A stretch of DNA of 17,024 nucleotides from Oscillospiraceae bacterium (GTDB lineage: Bacteria > Bacillota > Clostridia > Oscillospirales > Oscillospiraceae), in contig CACXBO010000101.1 of the NCBI GenBank assembly GCA_902765975.1, forward strand, positions 1-17,024, given 5' to 3'. The notes beneath the pieces were generated by a model. It was not told the origin of the DNA, did not search any database, and was given only the letters and a program-made list of their open reading frames with translations. The position numbers and the translations under genes were made by a program. Every line of letters starts with the position of its first letter. Positions within the stretch are counted from its first letter, which is position 1. Positions 12,182-17,024 of the stretch are shown in pieces.

Positions 12182-14830
12182 ATGCATAAGAAATTCGGCT
12201 TGAATGAGCTCAGAGAGATGTTTCTCAGCTTCTTTGAGACTAAGGGACACCTTCGTCTGCCGAGCTTTTCTCTTATCCCGCAGAATGACCCCTCGCTTCT
12301 CCTTATCAATTCGGGCATGGCGCCGATGAAGCCATACTTTACCGGCGAGGTTGAGCCACCAAGAAGGAGAGTCTGCACCTGCCAGAAGTGCATACGCACC
12401 GGCGATATAGAGAATATCGGCAAAACGGACCGCCACGGCACATATTTTGAAATGCTGGGCAACTTCTCATTCGGAGACTACTTCAAGCATGAGGCGCTAA
12501 AATGGAGCTGGGAGTTCCTCACAAGCGAGGAATGGGTTGGACTTGACCCTGCAAAGCTTTACCCGTCTATCTACGTTGACGACGACGAGGCGTTCAAGGT
12601 GTGGACGGAGGAGGTCGGAGTACCCGCCGACCATATAACCCGTCTCGGCAAGGAGGATAACTTCTGGGAACACGGCTCAGGTCCTTGCGGCCCCTGCTCC
12701 GAAATATATTTTGACAGAGGTCCGGAGCACGGCTGCGGCAAACCCACCTGCGGAGTCGGCTGCGATTGCGACAGATACATCGAGGTCTGGAACAACGTTT
12801 TCTCCCAGTTTAATAACGACGGTGAGGGCAACTATACCGAGCTCGTCCAGAAGAATATCGACACCGGAATGGGTCTTGAGCGTCTTGCCTGCGTCGTACA
12901 GGGCGTAAACAGCCTCTTTGACGTAGATACCGGTATGAATATAACTAACAAGGTAAGCGAGATAACCGGCGCACGCTACGGCGAGAGCCACAAGACCGAC
13001 GTTTCGCTTAGAATAATAACAGACCATATCAGAAGCGCGACCTTTATGATAGGCGACGGAGTTCTGCCCTCAAATGAAGGCAGAGGCTACGTGCTCAGAA
13101 GACTGCTCCGCCGCGCCGCACGTCAGGGAAAGCTACTCGGCGTGAACGAGCCCTTCCTTTACAAGGTCTGCGACACAGTCATCCATGAGAATGCGGTCGC
13201 CTACCCCGACCTCAAGGAGAAGGAGGACTACGTTATCCGCGTGATAAAGGTCGAGGAGGAGAGCTTTGCCAAGACTATCGACACCGGAATGAGGCTTCTC
13301 CAGGACGTTATCGCCCAGCATAAGGAAAAGAGCGAAACGGTGATAACCGGAGAGGAGACCTTCAAGCTCTACGACACCTTCGGCTTCCCCCTCGATCTAA
13401 CTGAGGATATACTTGCCGACGCGGGTATGACGGCAGACGAGACCGGCTTTAAGGCGCTTATGGAGGAGCAGCGCAGAAGGGCCAGAGATGCGAGAGGCGA
13501 TATGTCGAACGCATGGCAGGGTCTCGATCTCGGACTTGACAACAAGCCCACTGAGTTCCTCGGCTACGGCGAATCAGAGTGCGCTGCAAAGGTGCTTGCT
13601 ATAGTATCCGAGAACGAGCTTCAGGAGGAGATCATCGCCGGAGCTCCCGCGATTATCGTACTCGACAGAACGGTTATGTACGCCGAAATGGGCGGACAGG
13701 TCGCAGACCGCGGCTTTATTACGAATGGCGGCTCTGTATTTGAGGTCACCGACGTCAAGAAGGATAAAGGCGGCAAATACCTGCACCACGGAGTCGTTAA
13801 GTCCGGCAGCTTCACCGTTGGCGATACTGTTTCCGCGGCATACGACAAGGACCGCCGCGCCGCTATTATGCGCGCTCACAGCGCAACGCATCTGCTTAAC
13901 TCAGCTCTGCGCCGGGTTCTCGGAGACCACGTACATCAGGCTGGCTCTCTCGTTGAGCCGGACAGACTGAGATTCGACTTTACTCACTTCTCCGCAATGA
14001 CTAACGACGAGATTATGAGCGTTGCGCGCATCGTTGCAGCGGAGATACTCTCCGGCGACGCGGTCACGGTACGCGAGCTGCCGATCGCCGAAGCGAAGAA
14101 GCTCGGCGCTCAGGCTATGTTTGGCGAGAAATACGGCGAGATAGTCAGAGTCGTCACGATGGGCGACAGCTTTTCGATCGAATTCTGCGGCGGAACTCAC
14201 GTTGACAACGTGGCGAAGATAGGACCGTTCAGAATTGTCAGCGAGTCCTCGATAGCTTCGGGCGTTCGCCGAATCGAGGCGGTAACGGGCTTTGAGGTAT
14301 ATAACACGCTTGAGAACGCGATGAATACTCTTCTCACTGTTGCCGACGCACTTAAAACGAGTCCCGCCGAGCTTCTCGATAGAGTCAGAAACAATATCGA
14401 AGAGGTGAAAAAGCTTTCAAAGACCGTTGAAAGCCTTAAGGACAAGCTCCGCTCCGGCGAGATAGCCGACTTTATGGCGTCTGCCAAGGCTGTCGGAACT
14501 CTCAGAGTCCTCACAATAGCCCGTTCGGGTGTGACCGCAGACGAGCTTCGCAAGATGGGCGACGATATAAAGAGCCGGGATGAGAACATAGTAGCCGTTA
14601 TCGCCGGAACAGAGGAGGATAAGATAACCTTCCAGGCGGTCTGCGGCAAAAACGCGATAGCAGCCGGAGTCAAGGCGGGGGATATAATCCGTCAGGTGAC
14701 TGCGATCTGCGGCGGCAAGGGCGGCGGACGTCCCGACAGCGCGATGGGCGGCGGAAAGAACGTTCTTATGCTTGATAACGCTCTCGCCATGGTGGATAAC
14801 TTTGTCGCTCTCAAGCTGGGAATTGTATAA
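12182..14830 (+). CDS. alaS: Alanine-tRNA ligase (AlaRS)
   Basis: Charges tRNA-Ala with alanine in the cytoplasm and clears mischarged Ser/Gly. At 882 aa it is full length. The class II catalytic core includes LLLINSGMAPMKPYF, CQKCIRTGDIENIGKTDRHG and FEMLGNFSFGDYFK (motif 2) and NIDTGMGLERLA (motif 3). A Cys-rich insert CGKPTCGVGCDCDRY follows the SEIYFDRG segment. The editing domain has the zinc ligands HSATH (H566, H570) and CGGTH (C669, H673). The C-Ala domain ends with GKGGGRPDSAMGGGK. The SD GGAGG (12166-12170) is 11 bases before the ATG. The 20-base leader after degV cannot hold a T-box, so regulation by uncharged tRNA is not visible here. Confidence 0.98.
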   Translation: MHKKFGLNELREMFLSFFETKGHLRLPSFSLIPQNDPSLLLINSGMAPMKPYFTGEVEPPRRRVCTCQKCIRTGDIENIGKTDRHGTYFEMLGNFSFGDYFKHEALKWSWEFLTSEEWVGLDPAKLYPSIYVDDDEAFKVWTEEVGVPADHITRLGKEDNFWEHGSGPCGPCSEIYFDRGPEHGCGKPTCGVGCDCDRYIEVWNNVFSQFNNDGEGNYTELVQKNIDTGMGLERLACVVQGVNSLFDVDTGMNITNKVSEITGARYGESHKTDVSLRIITDHIRSATFMIGDGVLPSNEGRGYVLRRLLRRAARQGKLLGVNEPFLYKVCDTVIHENAVAYPDLKEKEDYVIRVIKVEEESFAKTIDTGMRLLQDVIAQHKEKSETVITGEETFKLYDTFGFPLDLTEDILADAGMTADETGFKALMEEQRRRARDARGDMSNAWQGLDLGLDNKPTEFLGYGESECAAKVLAIVSENELQEEIIAGAPAIIVLDRTVMYAEMGGQVADRGFITNGGSVFEVTDVKKDKGGKYLHHGVVKSGSFTVGDTVSAAYDKDRRAAIMRAHSATHLLNSALRRVLGDHVHQAGSLVEPDRLRFDFTHFSAMTNDEIMSVARIVAAEILSGDAVTVRELPIAEAKKLGAQAMFGEKYGEIVRVVTMGDSFSIEFCGGTHVDNVAKIGPFRIVSESSIASGVRRIEAVTGFEVYNTLENAMNTLLTVADALKTSPAELLDRVRNNIEEVKKLSKTVESLKDKLRSGEIADFMASAKAVGTLRVLTIARSGVTADELRKMGDDIKSRDENIVAVIAGTEEDKITFQAVCGKNAIAAGVKAGDIIRQVTAICGGKGGGRPDSAMGGGKNVLMLDNALAMVDNFVALKLGIV

Positions 14831-14842
14831 GGAGGTATAGAG

Positions 14843-15190
14843 ATGCTTGACCGCAACTGCATTTTCTGCAATATTATCGAGGGCGAGATACCCTCGACGA
14901 AGGTCTATGAGGACGAGCTCTGCCTCGCCTTCAGAGACATAAACCCGCTTGCGCCAACGCACATCCTTGTAGTTCCGAAGACTCACATCGAGTCCTGCGC
15001 CGAGCTTAACGAGGAGCACGAGGCGCTGATCGGCCACATTTTTACCGTAATATCTAATATAGCCCGTGAGCAGCACCTCGATAACGGCTTTCGCGTCGTA
15101 TCGAACGCCGGGCTTGAGGCGGGACAGACCGTGCCGCATCTCCACTTCCACATCCTTGCCGGCCGTCCGATGAGCGCAAAAATGGTATAA
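14843..15190 (+). CDS. HIT family nucleotide hydrolase (Hint-like)
   Basis: A 115-aa purine nucleoside phosphoramidase/hydrolase of the Hint branch. The N-terminal CIFCNIIEGEIPSTKVYEDE, the middle FRDINPLAPTHILVVPKTHI and the active-site triad HLHFHIL (H99, H101, H103) are all intact. CIFC and His48 may bind zinc as in other Hint proteins. AAGGAGG (14829-14835) overlaps the end of alaS, so translation is coupled. Release of AMP from aminoacyl-adenylates is a known Hint activity and would fit its position after alaS, but that is inference. It ends before a strong hairpin. Confidence 0.93.
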   Translation: MLDRNCIFCNIIEGEIPSTKVYEDELCLAFRDINPLAPTHILVVPKTHIESCAELNEEHEALIGHIFTVISNIAREQHLDNGFRVVSNAGLEAGQTVPHLHFHILAGRPMSAKMV

Positions 15191-15196
15191 TGAAGC

Positions 15197-15228
15197 ATCC
15201 GCCGGAGCACGAGTGTGCTCCGGCGGAT
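15197..15228. terminator. Bidirectional terminator between convergent genes
   Basis: A perfect 14-bp inverted repeat, ATCCGCCGGAGCAC (15197-15210) / GTGCTCCGGCGGAT (15215-15228) with a GAGT loop, lies between the hit gene and the minus-strand cotF end. U-runs are weak on both sides (TTGCCTTT on +). Confidence 0.75.
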
Positions 15229-15233
15229 TGCCT

Positions 15234-15488
15234 TTATGCGTTTGCGGACTGGGAATACTTTGTTTTTACCTCGTTGAGCTTTGTCTGAGGCGCGGAGTCG
15301 GTCGTGTACCATCCCTTTGCGCTCATTGCCTTATAAATGCTGTCCTGCATTGTAAGGGCGTCGTTAAGAGCGTTCTTGAAGGAGGAATGCACGTTCGGCG
15401 TAGGAGATTCGATCGCACCGTGAAGATAGAGGTCGCAGGCTCCCTTTGTGGTGAGGAGCAGGTTCTCCATAATGCACTTGTCGTCCAT
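15234..15488 (-). CDS. CotF-type spore coat protein
   Basis: An 84-aa spore coat protein of the Coat_F family. The sequence matches the family well: DDKCIMENLLLTTKGACDLYLHG (2-24), AIESPTPNVHSSFKNALNDAL and the Cys-free tail MQDSIYKAMSAKGWYTTD, a ferritin-like helical hairpin. Proteins of this kind sit in the coat of the mature spore and are made in the mother cell. The ATG follows GGGAGGTG on the minus strand. It is 13 bases after the 57-aa gene and surely co-transcribed. It marks the organism as a spore former. Confidence 0.9.
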   Translation of the reverse strand: MDDKCIMENLLLTTKGACDLYLHGAIESPTPNVHSSFKNALNDALTMQDSIYKAMSAKGWYTTDSAPQTKLNEVKTKYSQSANA

Positions 15489-15501
15489 TTCAACACCTCC
15501 C

Positions 15502-15675
15502 TTAAACGAGAGAGAAGAACTGGCCGAAGGTGGTCTTATTCTTCTCTACGAGCTTCTGACATTCGTTTTTGAGCTGCGGGTCGGTTAGCTGCCCGACTGC
15601 GGTCTGAGCCTGGGTCTTGAGGAACTCCGAATGACCGAGAGCGTCCTCAACGTACTGAATTTCTTTCTGAGTCAT
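15502..15675 (-). CDS. Small spore coat partner protein (57 aa)
   Basis: A 57-aa acidic-to-neutral helical protein, MTQKEIQYVEDALGHSEFLK at the start, then TQAQTAVGQLTDPQLKNECQ and KLVEKNKTTFGQFFSLV. It looks like the small partner commonly placed beside CotF-type genes in Clostridia, with the conserved-looking DALGH-x-x-F-L motif; the helical hairpin resembles half of a Coat_F domain. The ATG (complement of 15673-15675) has GAGGTGAT as SD, but that SD lies in the right arm of a perfect 10-bp hairpin. It lies 13 bases before cotF and 41 bases after ribF. Confidence 0.75.
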   Translation of the reverse strand: MTQKEIQYVEDALGHSEFLKTQAQTAVGQLTDPQLKNECQKLVEKNKTTFGQFFSLV

Positions 15676-15680
15676 AAAAT

Positions 15681-15712
15681 ATCACCTCGCAGTTATTATG
15701 CCGCGAGGTGAT
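15681..15712 (-). promoter_or_regulatory. SD-burying hairpin between ribF and the coat genes
   Basis: In the minus-strand RNA, ATCACCTCGC (15712-15703) pairs perfectly with GCGAGGTGAT (15690-15681) around the loop GGCATAATAACT. The right arm contains the SD of the 57-aa gene. It is followed by ATTTT, so it may also act as a weak terminator for ribF. A possible mother-cell sigma promoter, GAATAAA (15722-15716) and CATAATAA (15700-15693) with 15 bases between, would start the RNA near the right arm and leave the SD free. Confidence 0.6.
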
Positions 15713-15716
15713 CGTT

Positions 15717-16586
15717 TTATTCAAAATATGCTTTTGCCGCTTTTTCGTCGAGCTCGATCTGGGCTTTCAGACTGTCGAGATCGGCAAAGCTTCTCTCTTC
15801 ACGCAGAAATTTCAAAAAATCGATCCTGACGTGTTCCTCATAAAGATCCCCGCTGAACGAAAACAGATTCGTTTCGACGGATATTCTCCCGCTTTTTGAA
15901 ACTGTCGGACGGACGCCTACGTTAGTAACCGATTCAAACGAGCCTCCGCCGGACAGGTGAGTCCGTGTTACGTAGACTCCGTGCGGCGGCAGTATCATAC
16001 CGGACGAGGGGCTGACGTTGACGGTCGGAACGCCGAGAGCGTGACCGAGACCGCGGCCGTGGCAGACTGATCCGGACAGTGAGAACGGATGCCCGAGAAA
16101 CAGCGCGGCTTTCTCCAGATTACCCGCCCTGATCATTTCCCGTATTCCTGTCGAAGTGACTGCTTCTCCGCAAAGCTCTATTTTTCCGATGATATCGCAG
16201 CCGACAGAGAGCTCCGCGCATTTTTGAATCAGCCTGCCGGCGTTTCCCATTCCGCCTCTTCCGAAACGGAAATCGTATCCTGCGACGAGATGCCGCGCCC
16301 CGTAATAATCGCGGAGCACAGTCACAAAGTCGTACCACTCCGTATTGCGAAGCTGCTTGTCAAAATGAAGCAGTATAACGTCGTCGACGCCGTAAAGCTG
16401 AGATATCAGTTCTTTTCTGTCAGCAGGAGAGGTCAGAAGCTCCACGTTCTTCATCGGCGGAACGTCAAAGGTTATGACCGAGGGGATGATATTCAGTTTT
16501 GCTGCGATCTCGCGTGTTTTCTTCAGAAGAGCGCCGTGCCCGATATGTACTCCGTCGAAGAAACCGAGTGCTATAACTCGCTCCAT
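15717..16586 (-). CDS. ribF: Bifunctional riboflavin kinase/FAD synthetase
   Basis: Makes FMN from riboflavin and FAD from FMN in the cytoplasm. The N-terminal FAD synthetase domain has ALGFFDGVHIGHGALL (G8-H17), VAGYDFRFGRGGMGN (102-115) and STGIREMI (145-152). The C-terminal kinase domain has GRGLGHALGVPTVNV, where the usual PTAN is PTVN (187-190), then PPHGVYVT, VTNVGVRPTV and ETNLFSF with E238 as the likely catalytic base, and IDFLKFLREERSF. At 289 aa it is slightly shorter than the common 305-315. The ATG is five bases after the truB stop, with GAGG inside the truB end, so truB-ribF is one transcript. No FMN riboswitch is present in the gap. Confidence 0.95.
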   Translation of the reverse strand: MERVIALGFFDGVHIGHGALLKKTREIAAKLNIIPSVITFDVPPMKNVELLTSPADRKELISQLYGVDDVILLHFDKQLRNTEWYDFVTVLRDYYGARHLVAGYDFRFGRGGMGNAGRLIQKCAELSVGCDIIGKIELCGEAVTSTGIREMIRAGNLEKAALFLGHPFSLSGSVCHGRGLGHALGVPTVNVSPSSGMILPPHGVYVTRTHLSGGGSFESVTNVGVRPTVSKSGRISVETNLFSFSGDLYEEHVRIDFLKFLREERSFADLDSLKAQIELDEKAAKAYFE

Positions 16587-16591
16587 ACAGT

Positions 16592-17024
16592 CTAAACCTC
16601 AAAAAAACTTTTTATCGTTTTCATTATGCCGTTCCTGCACTCGCCGAAGAGAATGAAATCTCCGGAATCGGAATAAATCCTAAACTGTCCGTCCGGTGCG
16701 TCGACGCTGAATTCGTTGCCGTTCAGCGCGCGCAAAAGCGCTCGACCTTCGATACGAATGGCAGGGTAAGAGGAAAAAATGCTGTCAGTCGGACGGACGA
16801 AAAGGCGACGGTTATCCCCGTCGGCATTTATGAGCGTTTCAAGCGGAACTGCACTTTCGATAGAAAAGCCTCCTGCCGAAGTGCGGCGCAGGCTCGACAT
16901 GGCGGCGCCGCATCCGAGAACTGCGCCTATGTCGTTTATAAGGGTTCGGACGTAAGTTCCCTTTGAGCAGGTAAGGAAGATAACGCAGTCCGAGCCGCTG
17001 AACTGAGATAATTCAAGCGACTTG
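16592..17024 (-). CDS. truB: tRNA pseudouridine synthase B, C-terminal part (cut by window edge)
   Basis: TruB makes pseudouridine-55 in the T-loop of tRNAs. Only the last 144 codons lie in the window; the frame stays open to 17024. The conserved KGTYVRTLINDIGAVLGCGA segment, then MSSLRRTSAGGFSIE, is the typical TruB region before the C-terminal PUA-like domain (VRPTDSIFSSYPAIRIEGRALLRALNGNEF...). The catalytic Asp motif (GxLDPxATG) is outside the window. The ATG at 16900-16898 is internal, not the true start. It is followed after 5 bases by ribF, an order common in Firmicutes. Confidence 0.92.
   Translation of the reverse strand, partial: KSLELSQFSGSDCVIFLTCSKGTYVRTLINDIGAVLGCGAAMSSLRRTSAGGFSIESAVPLETLINADGDNRRLFVRPTDSIFSSYPAIRIEGRALLRALNGNEFSVDAPDGQFRIYSDSGDFILFGECRNGIMKTIKSFFEV

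Noticed and set aside
14417..15151. Long minus-strand open frame over alaS and hit (244 codons)
   Set aside because: Antisense to two well-conserved genes, no family motif.
16587..16591. FMN riboswitch upstream of ribF
   Set aside because: ribF follows truB by five bases; no RFN element fits.

Overview
The window reads as a chromosomal segment of an endospore-forming Firmicute, most likely an uncultured gut-type Clostridia (Oscillospiraceae/Ruminococcaceae-like). The support is strong AGGAGG-type Shine-Dalgarno (SD) sites, an AlaRS with a Cys-rich insert of the clostridial kind, a CotF-type spore coat gene, AzlCD, DegV, DUF5050-like lipoproteins, and the order truB-ribF. No rRNA, tRNA, CRISPR, insertion sequence or integrase was found.

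Region 1 (1-2930) is an accessory stretch on the + strand. It holds a 60-aa winged-helix protein, a 114-aa monooxygenase-like protein, a Vat-type xenobiotic acetyltransferase, an AlkD-type DNA alkylation repair protein and a GNAT acetyltransferase with a TTG start. The spacers between these genes contain short protein-like fragments in other frames or on the other strand, so the region looks assembled from pieces with some gene decay. Region 2 (2959-6269) carries two lipoproteins and a 355-aa HEAT-like/zinc-ribbon protein. Codon use changes inside the second lipoprotein gene (about 4740-4860) and stays changed through the zinc-ribbon gene, which suggests a chimeric, partly acquired unit.

Region 3 (6423-10369) carries a TfoX N-domain protein, then gtrA-azlC-azlD-P-loop kinase packed as one probable operon. 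A terminator overlaps the promoter of the next unit, which encodes a 113-aa unknown and a membrane-anchored endonuclease/exonuclease/phosphatase (EEP) protein and ends at a clear terminator at 10389-10411.

Region 4 (10436-15228) starts with a promoter placed directly before an mgtC gene whose N-terminus is a diverged copy of its own fourth membrane segment, so the gene looks like a fusion of two paralogues. The degV-alaS-hit operon follows and ends in a 14-bp perfect inverted repeat shared with convergent genes.

Region 5 (15234-17024) is on the - strand: truB (partial at the window edge), ribF, a 57-aa spore coat partner gene, and cotF. Between ribF and the coat genes a perfect 10-bp hairpin buries the SD of the 57-aa gene. 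A transcript starting in the hairpin loop would free that SD, so this may be a switch that blocks coat-protein translation from ribF read-through.

The strongest candidates for something undescribed are the SD-burying hairpin and the mgtC self-fusion. No complete new defence or mobile system is visible.
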